Shown here: in pieces, positions 13,973 to 26,800 of the stretch | Numbering within the stretch: the stretch's first letter is position 1 | How the letters are laid out: every line of letters begins with the position of its first letter | From: Hirundichthys speculiger | Lineage: Eukaryota; Chordata; Actinopteri; Beloniformes; Exocoetidae | NCBI GenBank assembly: GCA_018398805.1 | Contig: JAGFBZ010001254.1 | Location: forward strand, 992,001-1,056,000 | Reading direction: 5' to 3' | Length of the DNA stretch: 64,000 nucleotides | Translations under genes and position numbers: made by a program | Notes under the pieces: generated by a model | The model's input: only the letters and a program-made list of their open reading frames with translations | The model's database searches: none | What the model was told of the DNA's origin: nothing

Positions 13973-16900
13973 CTACTTCCACTTTTTTCTTCTTTTGCCT
14001 TCTGAGGCAGTTTGGGTGTTGTTCTCTGATGATTGTCGTTCATTTCTGTAACATGTGAACATACGACTGCACTGGCACGAATGAATAACTGGCGCCGTAC
14101 GATAAGCTTGTGAAGCTCGACACACAAAATGACGACGCTGTGTCAAAGTACTCGGATGGTTAACGCAACATGACATCAGTGAATACTATCTATAGGTGTG
14201 GGTGGGGAGGACTTCCTGTAGCGGTCTGTGTTGCAATGGATTTGAAGTCTCTGACTGAAGACACTCTGCTGTTGAATCACGCAATTCCCCACCACTGCAT
14301 TGGGATCATAAACCCATCGTAAAAATGTTTACTGAATTTACAAATCTAGTGAGAAGCAAAGTAACTTTACAAAAGATAACTGAAAAAATAAATCCTGCAC
14401 AAACCTATTTGCTTTTGCAGCTATAGGAGTTTCCCCTTGCCAGCCATTTATAAAATCCAGATTCGAGTCAGCCCGCTTTATCCAGCACCCCAGTGGTTTG
14501 TTTCCAAGAGCTTCTGCCATCACGGAAGGTACAGCTATATTTAAAGGTCTTTCAGCATTTTTAAAAAGAGATTGGAACCAAGACTGGAGGCCTGGGAATT
14601 TAACATTAACTCAATATCAATGTTTTATATACTAAGTGGTTCTGTATGACAGTGCTACTTGAGTAGCATATTCATCTTAGTGTATGAGCTTCCTCTGCAA
14701 CACAAATCTCGTAGTCACCTAAATTATATAGAATGACTCCTCTGTGAACACATATGAAGTACCTTACACAGTAAATACTGAGAAGAGTGTATAGTATCCA
14801 TTTATGCTTCTACCATGATGCTACCATGACTCACCAGGAAAACAGTAGTGAACATTAAAACAAACTGTCAATTCAAAATAAATGTACCTAACATCCTGCA
14901 TCTACCTGACTGCAAATTAAAATCAAGATGTCATGGAACAATTTAAGTTGTCATTGAATATTTTATTTGCAAATGAAAGAGTAATAACTCAGAGGTCGTA
15001 AAAATATACATTTTTTACTTGTGATATTTACATGGATTGTTTTCATCAAACAAACAAACCAAAAAAAAAAACCAAACAAACAAAAAACAAGTTTTTCTAT
15101 TGTTTTACAAAACCAAAGAGAAGCCAGGTCAGAAAAACAGATGAGAGTAAAGTAAACAAGAGTGTGTTACATTTCCCTTTAGTAAAGCCATGCTGAGCCT
15201 GTCTCCCTTTGACATCGAAACAATGCAGTTAAGAGAAACAGCCAGCCACACAGATTTCACACTGGCTGGTAATGAGCACAGCACACAACAAAGTGCAAAG
15301 TACATGGATGAAAATATGAAGAAATTAAACAAAAAGACAAAAATAAAGCTTCATAAAATTTTTGTGTGGATATATTTACAATTCTACATGATTTTTCTTT
15401 GTTTTTATTTATTTTTTATTTTTTTATTTTTAGATTTTTAGCCGATTACAGTTATGTTACATAAAAGCAAAGCATTCCCGTTCATCTGCTCAATCGTCAA
15501 TGACATGCAGGTACCTTTGCCCTCTTCTTTGTCTTTTCCACTTTCTTGAGGCTGAATTAAGTCCCATCAATCTCCTCTCTTCAAAGGAATAATGCATCAC
15601 ATTCTCTTATACTGACAAACAAGGCCAAAAACAACAAACTGTCCTGCTCAACAGCTTTAATCAGAAATAAAACTCCAAATAAAACAAAACCCTGTGGCTA
15701 CATGAGAGTCATCCTCCTGTCATGTAACATGGGATGGCCATTCATGATTTTACTGAACCTTTCAGTGTTGGCAACAAGACAGTATATATTGCTCACACAT
15801 ATCAGAGGTGCTGCTGACACTCTGAGGCGTGTTAAGACTTTTTGCCTCCACGCATGGAACTGACAAAATCACATGAAAATTCATCTGTTGGAAAAAGCCC
15901 GAGTTTGTCGGCTCCCGAAAGCCGGCTGCTGCGACTCGAGGGCTCATAAACTGGGGAATCTGCCACCTGAGACTTGCAGATGCTTGAAAGCAAATCAAAA
16001 ACCTTGGAGGAATTTATCAGCTGGAAGACTCACATCCCATCCTACACCTCCACTGCTACTGTCAACTGCGGTGGAGGGAATCTAAATGGCAAGAGCCCAC
16101 AGGTCTGACTCAGTACCAATCCTGTTATACCTCCTGTGATTCTCTTTACCATTCTGCTCGATTCCCAGGGAACAAGTCTCCGGGCATACGCTATCCAGAT
16201 TGTTAAAATGCACGCTAACGTCTGTCTGATCGTGTGTCTGCATGCAGGTGTGTTGTGTTCTGTTAGGGTAGCTGTATTTGTGTATTTACGTCTGAGTTTG
16301 TGTGTGCAGATGTCCTCCGGGTGAGGCGGTTTATAGTGCCTTAATAAGTGGCGCATTTAGTGTCCTGGTTCCATCAGAACGCTGAAACACCTCCAGACAT
16401 TCCGATACACCAAATTGATTATGAAGGAGCATAAAATAACAAGGATGCCATTTGGGCTTTGGTTTTGCCAAATGGAGTGAGCATTTGTGAGGTGTGTGTT
16501 CATGTGCAATTCTGTGTGTACACACAAAAGTTCTCGTATCTACCTGAATGTGGTCTGTGCACCTGTTGATGTTTATGTATATACAACCTCTACCTGTTTG
16601 TATTGTGCATGTGCCTTGAGATGCCTTCAGTACACCCGGGGCCAAGTATTTCCTCTCCCTGCTCTTGCTGGGAGAGGAAGTGCACAAGTGGCCTCCAGAT
16701 TTTACAATAGTTATGAATTATGGATGTTTTTTGTCTCAAGACGCCACCCCCACAAGCAAAAAACATGACTGCTGCCTTTAAAGTCAACTACGATGGGCGT
16801 ATAAAACTCAGAAGGAGCTAAAAACAGCAGTGCCGGTCTGCAGTCATATAAATTTAGGTAGACGTTACTTTGCTCGACTGGATGCCTCTGACTCGGTGAA

Positions 16901-19900
16901 TGGCTAACTTCAGAATGTGTGGGTGTGGCCCAAGGGCTTATACTGAATTTACATGCACACACCCACACATGCGCATTCACAGACATTCACAAGCATGTAT
17001 GCATGCAGGCACGCACACACAAACACCCCTCCCCAACACACACAGTAGCCTGCCTGGTCGAACATGAACTGCTGTCTCTATGGTCATATATAAAAGGCAT
17101 TTTCTTTTCTTTTTTTTTTTTTTTCCAAAGTTTCCCTTACAGTTAAGTCACGTGTGAAATCCCATGTGTGAAATCAAACCACATGTGCTTTTCAGACAGC
17201 TGCTGTAGATTTATTAGAGATATATAGCCAAAGCCCAAAACTAATATCCAAGAGAGAAGGGCAACGTTCTTTCTGAGCTGCAAAATCAAAGTGTTGAACG
17301 TACAATACTAATAATTTACAACTCTCGATGACAGGTTGTGGAGCCCCAGTTGGAAAATCTGTCCTGAGAGTAAATACAGTCGGGTTATAAAATGAAAACG
17401 TTATATTTTGAAATACAGAGGGGGAACAAATTTAAAGAAAAAGATTTAAAAAAAAAAGCCTGTGTTGAAGTGAGGTGCTGAGCCAAATGATTCATTTCAT
17501 TTTCTTCTTATTTCTATTTGTGATAAATCCAGAGCTCTATTCATTCAAATGGGAATGACATAGTTGCAAAAGTCTTCCCTCTGATGTTTTTTGGAGAGTA
17601 ATTTGCCTCATTTGAGCTGAAAAATTTGAACTCGTTAGGTGAATTTTGGAGAGAATGTCTGGCTGGCACCGGAAAACAGACTAGCCAGCAGACTACGTCT
17701 TTGGAAAAACGAACTTCCCTCAGTTGTTTGACGTTAATGTTCCTCAGTAAAAAACTAGCAATGAAGCATCGAGCCAGCCGTTTAGAACTGCACTTTCTTC
17801 TGTCAAACACCAGGGGCATGTTGCCACAGATTCACAGAGGGCAAATGGAAATGAAGTGTCAGTTACGACTTACACTCTTTGCTTTAGAGCATGGCTGTCT
17901 TGAATTCTTGAAAGAAATTACTCATCAAAGAATAAAAATAAAATGTAAAAGGAGCAATGTACAGTAATAACAGGACAACAGAGCCAAATAGCGCTCCCAA
18001 CAGGCTCAGTTCTTTCTTTTAACATGTCATGCGTTTGTATTTAGTACGCAAGCTAAAATTTTAGCTAGGATCTGGCAAAAAATTATTCTTAATGTATTTG
18101 CTGTATTTACCATAAAAGAGACTACATTTTCAGTTTTGGAGACGCCACAGCAGTGATCAGAATGTTGTCCAAAGGTGGCCAAAATTACAGTAAATGGAGC
18201 GATTGTTACATTGAACACTGAAATCCTGACATGGCAACCTGACCCCAGAATAGATATGTCAGCTGGAGCACGTGTATAAAAAACATATGGTTTAAGTTCA
18301 GTGTGGGTTTCTCACTTGACTTTTCTTGCAAGGGGGAAGTCTCCCCTTACATACCCTTATTATTAAATTAAATGACATCATGTGCATATATCTATCTGTA
18401 TGTACAATATAAAACAAGACTGATTACAGAATGTACAGTACATTGTCCCATGGCTTGGGATTGCTTACTAACCATTCACTCTGCTTGGTCCTCCCTAGGC
18501 TGAATCTCTTTTTACAAGGGCGAGTTTATGAAGTTTTGCCTCTGAGTGTTTCCCGCTGTTGACCCTCAAAGCTGCACGTGAGCAGAAACTTAACCACTGG
18601 TGTGCTGAAGATAAGGACAAAGAAAGAAAGCATCACAGGGAGGAGGGATTGCAAAGGCACACTAGATGGGCTCCTTGCCCTTTTTTTTTTCAGCTACTTT
18701 CAATCAAACTGCACTGGGTCTGTCTGAGGACATGACAAAAGGGGAACTGGCTGACAACACGGCTTGACTATTAACCAAGCGAGTGATTTGGCGAGACAGC
18801 AATCAAGGGTAAAATGGATCCAAGGAGAGTATTGACAATGTTACCATACACGCACCAGAAACTGAATACGCGAGAATCACACTCCTTATTCTGCTCATTC
18901 GGACATAGTGTTGTAAAATTGAATGCCACGGTCAATTCTTTGTGCCTTAGCTTGATTCAGTACATTAAAGGAGATGAAAATAATGAAATCCACCATCTTT
19001 GTACATCTCACATTCATGGTGACAGATTTTGGCTTTAGTTCAGAAATGCAATGGGTAAACAAAACTGTTTTTTTTTTCTTTTTTTAAAAAAAAGCAACAA
19101 TAACCCATCCTTTGGATTGGTGGCACTTCTAAATATGGATGATTCTGTCACCCTTAACAACCAACAAAGGGAGACGGGACGCAGGAGAACAGAGGGGAAA
19201 AAAAAAAGCCAGTCCATCTGGTCTAATAGATGCTTATCCTATAGTTAAAGTATCACTATATGCCTAATAAATACTAGATAATCATTTAGCAAGGATATTT
19301 GGTACCAGAAAAGGACGTCTGCGGATGTCAACAGGATGTGGGAGGGAGGGCAACAGCGCTACTGATTTGACTTCGCTGTGAATGCTACATCCTTGTACCT
19401 GAAGTTTCCCCTGCTGATTGGTGAAGCAGACGAACCCTTTGCGAGCCAGCTGAGTCAGCCTCAGGACCGCTGTGGTTTCTCGTGGCTTCCTTATGAGAAC
19501 ACAAAAGGCCGAGAGCACTGAGGCAGATGATGCACATGCCGCGCACTGTGTCTGTCCACACGGATGGGCACGGTCACCCCCTGCCCATGGGAGGCAAAGT
19601 GGTTTGTGGTTTCAGAGCAAGTGCTGGAAGCAGCTAGTTGGAGGTGCAGAGGGAGATGAATCAGAGAATCACCCCACGCCCCGGACCACCATTTAAAAAG
19701 AAAATATATAAATGTATATGTTGCAGTCGCACGCTTGAGCTTTCTACCTCTGTATTTTACAACATGCTTATATTCATCCTGAAAAACTGATGGTTAACAG
19801 AAGTTTGACTTCATTGAGTTTAAATTGACTTTAATATCCAATCCTAATAGTTTTTCTTTTCGCAGTCTTCCTCTTAACTGCATTTGATTTGATAAATAAA

Positions 19901-20288
19901 TAAAAGCTCTACTAGGGGGCGTCTTCCACCTCGATGCACACGGCGCTTCGCTGTGCCTTTCAAAGCCAAAAGAAAGAGCTCAGAATATAAATTCTGCCTT
20001 CTGCCATGAGTCACAAACAGTGATGCGTCTCGGGCCTCTGCTACTTCTTTTGTTTTGTTGTTTTATGTATTTGAATAGGAGACAAGCATGTCTTATTTTC
20101 CCTTTTTAAGTATTCATTCATTAAAAGTACTCTTTGACTTATAATATTGATTCTTTTAATTATATCATTTTAACTAGTTGCATTTCTTTGTTTATGGAAG
20201 AGTTTCAGTCTTTGGGAGTGGGGGTCTGGGGTCTTGGGCAGGGGCTGGGAGTCTCACATGGCTGCAAGAAAGGGGTCGGCTTTCAGTC
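13973..20288. other. Sequence downstream of clmp (3' UTR, then intergenic); no other gene recognised
   Basis: The part nearest 20288 should hold the clmp 3' UTR on the minus strand; its length cannot be fixed from the sequence. The ATTAAA variant at 20155-20160 is a possible short end. Further down are low-complexity stretches: CAAA repeats near 15046-15088, T-rich runs near 15395-15440, and CA/GT-rich patches near 16480-17040. Short overlapping open frames near 16040-17000 arise from those biased stretches and look non-coding. Confidence 0.5.
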
Positions 20289-20625
20289 CTACACAGTCTG
20301 AAATGCCTTGGTCTGGGCAGGGACCATGAGGGTCGGGGCTGTGGGCCCAGAGATGTTCCTGGAGTTGTATTTGGGAGTGGCTGGGGGCTCAGGGATCTTG
20401 GGGGGCCCCACTGTAGCGTAACTCGGCGGGGGCTGGGGGAAACCTGGAGGTTGTCCATTCTCCTTGAGAGCTGCTACGGCAGGTGGACGAGGGCGGTGAC
20501 CACGCTGGGCGCTGTTGTGCACCATGGACTGGGTGGAGGAGGCGCCGGAGCGGGAGCTGCCGGAGCGGGAGGAGGACAGGGAGTTCGGCTTCACCAGTTT
20601 GGCTTTGGGAGCCTCAGCATCCTCC
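20289..20625 (-). CDS. clmp: clmp exon 7: cytoplasmic tail and stop codon
   Basis: The coding part is 337 nt. The acceptor is CAACCACAG just above 20625, behind a tract of 16 T on the minus strand (20638-20653). The stop is TAG at 20289-20291. It continues EDAEAPKAKLVKP, then a Ser/Arg/Gly-rich stretch (SLSSSRSGSSRSG) as in human CLMP. Next is a Pro-rich part containing PPPSY, a PPxY-type WW-domain ligand, and the end AFQTV. The last residues resemble the human tail end, but position -2 is Gln, so it is not a classic class I PDZ ligand. A possible poly(A) signal variant (ATTAAA on the minus strand) is at 20155-20160; no AATAAA is close by, so the 3' UTR end is uncertain. Confidence 0.95.
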
Positions 20626-20866
20626 CTGTGGTTGGGGAAAAAAAAAAAAAAAGCAAATAGACATGATGAGATTTATTTAATATCAAACTTACATCTTTAA
20701 AAAAAATAGACAAGGACAAGGACCCCCCCCCCCCCCCCCCCAAAAAAAAAAAACACACATCATGACAAGGTGCAAGCCAGTAGACATAGTCATTCCTTTA
20801 TACTGTTCTAAAGTCTTAGACACATGGGACTAACACTGTGTTGGGGCCTCATGTAATTCATGAGAC

Positions 20867-20897
<31 letters not shown>

Positions 20898-23800
20898 ACA
20901 CACAGCTCTGAGTTATGGGAGACACATTTGCATGGAATAATGAAATATGCTGAAAACATGAGTTCCCCAGACTCATCTGTTGAGTAAAAGGTTTTTCCTG
21001 AGAACACATTCAAAATGTTCTTCTTTTCTAGTACTTTTGCCTCAGTTTTTATTTCTTTTTTTTTTTTTATCACCGTGTCAGACTCTTCCAAAGAACACAG
21101 AAGAAAAAAACCTGAAGTGACACTGTGTAGGTGCATCTTAAAACAGAATGAATTAACGCAAGAATGACTGATATTAATCAGCAAAACTGGATATGTTTGT
21201 GTTGTGATATGACCAAAGCTGTGGTCGTTTGCATTGTGATATTTATTGGGTCTTAAATTTGAATTGCACTGCATCTTCAAACAAAATCAGATACAAAAGT
21301 GTCTCAGAGTGCAGGCGCTGACTTGCTGATATGCTCTCAGGCACATGTGAGAAGGCTCCATAGTTCTTACTAGAATGATAATTTGGTTTTACATAGCAGT
21401 GTTTGGTTTTACTAACACAAATCTCCTACTAACTGTAGACAACATATTTTTCTTTTTTTTTTTTTTAAAGAAATTACATTGATTTTAAAGATTTATTTGG
21501 TACTTCTGGCATTTACTTTATTGGAAACAATATAAACCTGGGGCAGCATGGTGGCTTAGTGGTCAGCACTGTTGTCTCACAGCAAGAAGGTTCCTGGTTT
21601 GAACCTCAGCAGGGGCCCTTTCTGTGTGGCGTTTGCATGTTCTCCTGGTGCTGAAGTAGGTTTCCTACGGGTATTCCGACTTCCTCCCACAGTACAAAGA
21701 CATGCATGTCAGGTTAAATGGTGATTCGAAATTCCTCGTACCCCTGCCTTTCACCTGGAGAGAGCTGGGATAGGCTCCTGCAGACCCCTGTGACCCATAG
21801 GATTAAATGGGTATTTATAATATAGACCCAAAATATTAAATGTTTTCTTTTCCTCATCAGTCTCGACTGGTTTCAGCATCCATGTCTACCTCAGGACTGC
21901 AACACATTCCAGGCAACACTTAAAAGATATCCAGGCCTTGAAGATAACAAGCAATGAAGAGCTTCAGTTGTTATTTTGTCTCATTCTTCATATAAACATG
22001 TCATAAGATGTTCAACAGTATTGGGTGGGTTTTGTCCAATTTTGAATGTCAAAACTCTGCACATTCAATTCAAAATTAATTTCAAAGACAGGTCAGAACT
22101 GCAGAGAGGTTTCAGACTGGTACCTTTACTCGTGTCTAATCATTTTTGGGTTGTCTTGTCTTGAGACTAAAGAACAACTGTCTCGGACAATTTCCCCCAA
22201 AAAAGACTTAACCTCCACACCTATAGGGGGACCCCTAGAGCTAAACAGTGCAGCAGCTACTTTGGACATTTCAGTCGCTTTCTCACACACATGTTGATAA
22301 AGTGTAGATTGTTAGTTCATTTTCTTCTCAAAAGATTAATACTTTTGTAGAAACTACATTTGAACCAAGTCATGGTCACAATCAATAATTAACTTTTTGA
22401 AATATTATTACTTCGTACTTTTAGCTATTGTTAACTCCTTATGAGCACTAAACTGCTCCCATGCTGAACTTTAGTTGGGAATGAGCTGGAGTCCTCAAAT
22501 GCAAAAAAAATAAAAATAAAAAAAAGTATTTAAATAGATTTGATGAAGTTGATGAACATGAAATATCTTAATGTGATACTGTCTGGAGCAAAAATAAAAC
22601 TCAAAAAAAGTTTTTTTTTCTGATTAAGGGTTGGAGATAGAGCGCACGTTTGTGGGAAGACTCACATTCATCATGTATGTAAAACAAAAACAGAGCACTT
22701 TATCACATTTACATTATTTACTCAGCTCTCAGCTGTCTTTTCAAGCATGAAGCTTTTTTTTTTGATACAGCAAAAAATATGCAACTTTTGTCTTTCACAT
22801 AAGTGAACAATGAATAGGAGAATGCTGCTGCCTTCACAAATGTTATTTGAAGTTCACCCATACAAAAACACTTAGGAGTAAGTGCTACGAGCTCTAAATT
22901 ACACATACGCATAAATCCACAAACACATGCTGAATTACATGGCGGTGTGTAAAGATGACTTAAAGAAGCAATAAAAAAATCACTTAACCTCACAGTCGTT
23001 TTCATATTTAGACACGTGCAAGCATGAAGGACATCAGATACACGCCAGGTACATCCAGACACAACAGAGTAGTTGTATGACCTGCTGAGGTCCATGTTGC
23101 GCCTGCTTCATCTGGACTAGTGCTTCAGCCGTGACACACAAAGGTTAACACTCCAGTGACGCCAGAGTCAAGCTCATCCTGCAGCAGCAGTGAATTTCCC
23201 TCTTTCAGAGAGATGCTCAAGGTGGCAAACTGTTTTTTCTATGAATTGGTTTGTTATTCCCTCTTATTAATATAACATGAAAATGTATTTAATTTAAAAG
23301 CTCGGACCACAGTGTCCTGCCTTTTTAGATCAAATTCATCAAAAAGAAAGAAAATGCTTGGAACTGGCCCAGCATTCAGGTAAGGCACCATAACTGGCCA
23401 CGCTGCAAAACACCTGCAATATAATTTCCCCGGAGCATCAGTGTAAAAAATGAATTTGCTTGGCATCGACAGGCTAAGAGTGTTAAATGCAAAAATTAGG
23501 CACGTTACATGGCTATTTTGGTAACTCTGGTATCTTTCTGCAGGACATCTGTAGTTATGTGGCTTATAATTGACTCATTTTTTTTCACAAATGCTTGTAT
23601 TGTTTACATGCACAGTATGAGGAAGGATTCATTGGCATATTTTCATAAAGAGAGAAACATGTTTCATGTCTGTAGATATCCAGATTGCAAGAGTTTAAAG
23701 GGCAAAGATAAAGATCATGAAATTGTATTGACAATCCAGAAAGCTGTTTGCTTTGGTCTGGCCATTCAAATCTTCTTACAGCTGATTCATTTTTGTCAAA

Positions 23801-26800
23801 CCTGTCAATATATTAGTTATTATCCCACATAGGATTCCAAAGATCCAGCAAGACTTTTCCAGGTCTGACATCAACTGTCTGCACTCTTTGCAGTAAATAT
23901 TTTCCTTTTCAGCTCTCTCTGAACATGTTGTATCTTTCCAAGCCTATCGGGATGACAGCAGTGATTTTTCTAAATGGGGGCTGTGATGGATTTATGGACT
24001 ACCCCTTGAAGCCTGCACACTCCCAGCCAGCATCTCCAGTTGCATCATGGAATTCTCACTCCAAGCTGATCTTCTCATAATGTTCCATGAGGTAATTACC
24101 ATTGTTATTGTTGAGTTTTGGAAAAGTTTGCATCTGATTGTGATCAGCCCAGCGTGCACATATGGATGATATGATGACCAAACCAGTGACAGGAGCAGTG
24201 GATAAGATTCCTCCAAAGAAGACGATATGGCCTGAACAAAGCCCAATAATTAGCATAAACCTTGCCCAGGGAACACCAAATAAGGAGGTGAAAACGTGCA
24301 GGCAACCGGGGGATTTACGTGATCTGGAAACCTTGGGGTAAACTCGTAATCTCACAAATCCAGCTGAGTAGGCAGCACTGGCAAGTGTTTAGCTTCTGAA
24401 ATGCTCCTGGTGAGACCTTCAGTTCTTCTGTTCCCCGTGAGACTACGACTAAATGCAGATATTTAATGCAGTGTCAACGGCCCAACAAACCGTTGAAGAG
24501 GTAAAGCAAAAATTGCTGATATGATTTGGATGCAAACTTAAAAAAAAAAAAAAAAAACTTAAAGAAAAAGAATAAAATAAATGAATGCAATTCACTGTAT
24601 CAGCAAAACTCTGCTGCAGACAACTGTCTGTATTATCTGAAAAACCCCTTAGAAACCCACCACGGCTTCATGACACCTTTGGTGTGCTCTCTAACGACCT
24701 GAGAGATCACACCTTTGGTGTGCTCTCTAACGACCTGAGTTGCTACACGGATGTGCCAGCAGATAAGGTCTAAATCAACCAAGATATCAGGAAGAAGATT
24801 ATGGACCTGCAGAAGGTCTGCTTCATCCTTGGGTACAATTTCCAGATGCCTTGGGATGCCATGTTCATCTGTTCAAATAATTACCCAATTATCCACAAGT
24901 ATGAACGCCATGAGAATGTTTAGCGATCATACCGCTCAGGAAGGAGACAGATTCTGTGTCCCCGAGATGAACATGCTGTGGGTTGAAATGTGCGTATCAA
25001 CCCCAGAACAATAGCAAAACACCTTGTGAAGCTGCTGGTTAAATCTGGTAAGAGAGTGTCATTATCCAGAGTGAAACGAGTTCCTGTACTAACATGGGCG
25101 AGGAAGAAGTTGTTACTCCAAAAGAAACATAAAAAAGCCAAATTATAGTTTGTAAATACACACAGGAACAAAAACCAATGAACACAATGCTGTGGTCAGA
25201 GGAAACTAAAACTTGAACTGTTTGGCCATAATGACCACTGTTACATTTACCAGCCCAACTGTCATGGGATGGTGTCATCATGTTGTGGGGGTGTTTTGCT
25301 GGAGTAGGGGCAGATACACTTCAGGAAGTAGATGGCATCATGAGGAAAGAATATGTAGGAATATTGAAGCACCATTTAAAGACATCTGCCAAGAAGTTAA
25401 AGCTTGGGAGCAAATGAATCTTCCAAGTGGACAATGACCCTAAGCATACCACAAAATTAGTTACAAAGTGACTTAAGGACAACAAAGTCCTGATCTCCGT
25501 CTTATAGCAAATTTATGGACAGAGCTGAAAAGGTGCGTATGAGCAAGTTGGCTTACAGAACCTGACTCAGTTCAACCAGTTCTGTCAGGAGGACTGGACC
25601 AGCAAACTATTGTGAGAAGCTTATCAGGAAGAAGATTATGGAAAGGAAACCCAAAATATTTTACCCAAGTCATCCAGTTTTAAGGCAATAATACCAAATT
25701 CTAGGAAAATGTTAGCAAATAGAAATTAATTTTGATAATCCTTACTGACTGAAAACAGGAAAAATATTTTTATAGTGTATGTAAACTTCTGGTTTACAAC
25801 TATTTGTGTGCTCCTCAATGACACAAGCTCTACTCATGGTCAGAGGCAGGAGTAGATTTTGTTTGTAGCTATGAAAAAAAACGACAAACTCTTTTATAAA
25901 GGCCGAAATGCATAAATTTCACTCTGCTCACAGTTCATGAATAAGGCCCAATGCATGCAGTCTTCATACAGGTCCTATTCTGTAGTTGGAATTTATACTT
26001 CTTGTTGTTATGCTTGTTTCTCTGGAATTATGGCACCAAATTCTAGATTAGTTTTTTTTCTTTTCTGCAGAGCTGTAGCTTACAGCGCTGAGCTTCCTTT
26101 TGTTTAATTCCTTTATTTGGCTCAGACACAGCAAAGTAGCGAATGAAGCATATCTTATGCAGTTTTGAGCTGATAAATGCTAAGTAACATAAACGTTTAC
26201 TGACACTGCAGCAATGCATCTTTCTCTCTACTTAAAAAAAAAAATTGAAAGTAGTAGTAGTGGGTCACCAAAGTGACCAATAACATCTGATTGCAGTCCA
26301 CGTCAAAGTGATGCAAAGTTTTGGGGGATGCGCATGTCAGGCTACGACATAGAGTTCACAACATATATCATCAGTTTGACACAAAAACATAAATCACGCA
26401 TTGCTTTTGTGCCACAAATATCCGAGATTGCGTAGTATGGCATTAATGCAGTGATTGTTGTCCACTATGAAGTTTATATCCATACAATAAGAGAAATAAG
26501 GCTTAGGTTTAAAAGTGCTGGAAATCCCTTTTATCAAAATGTAAACACTTTTCAAAAAGCATAGTGTAAGGACAAATATTTGATTTTTTTAGCCCATTAG
26601 AGTCTTCATACAAAATTATAAAATGTGATAATAAAGCAGCAGGAAGTCATATTGATAGAAAGTAGTCACCTAGTGTGAGCTGTATTTGTATCATCTGTTA
26701 AAACCTCCAATATAGAGAACAGCATTTCTCTGGTATTTAGATTACTGTTGTCATCAGTTACAGTTTTAGTTATGTGTTATAGTTTTTTATAATTCAAGCT

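Noticed and set aside
16040..17000. Cluster of overlapping frames of 60-118 codons on both strands
   Set aside because: They come from CA/GT-rich low-complexity sequence, overlap each other on both strands and show no domain.
20178..20660. 160-codon plus-strand open frame across clmp exon 7
   Set aside because: It is the antisense shadow of the GC-rich, Pro/Ser-coding exon 7; the minus-strand reading matches CLMP and has a proper acceptor and stop.
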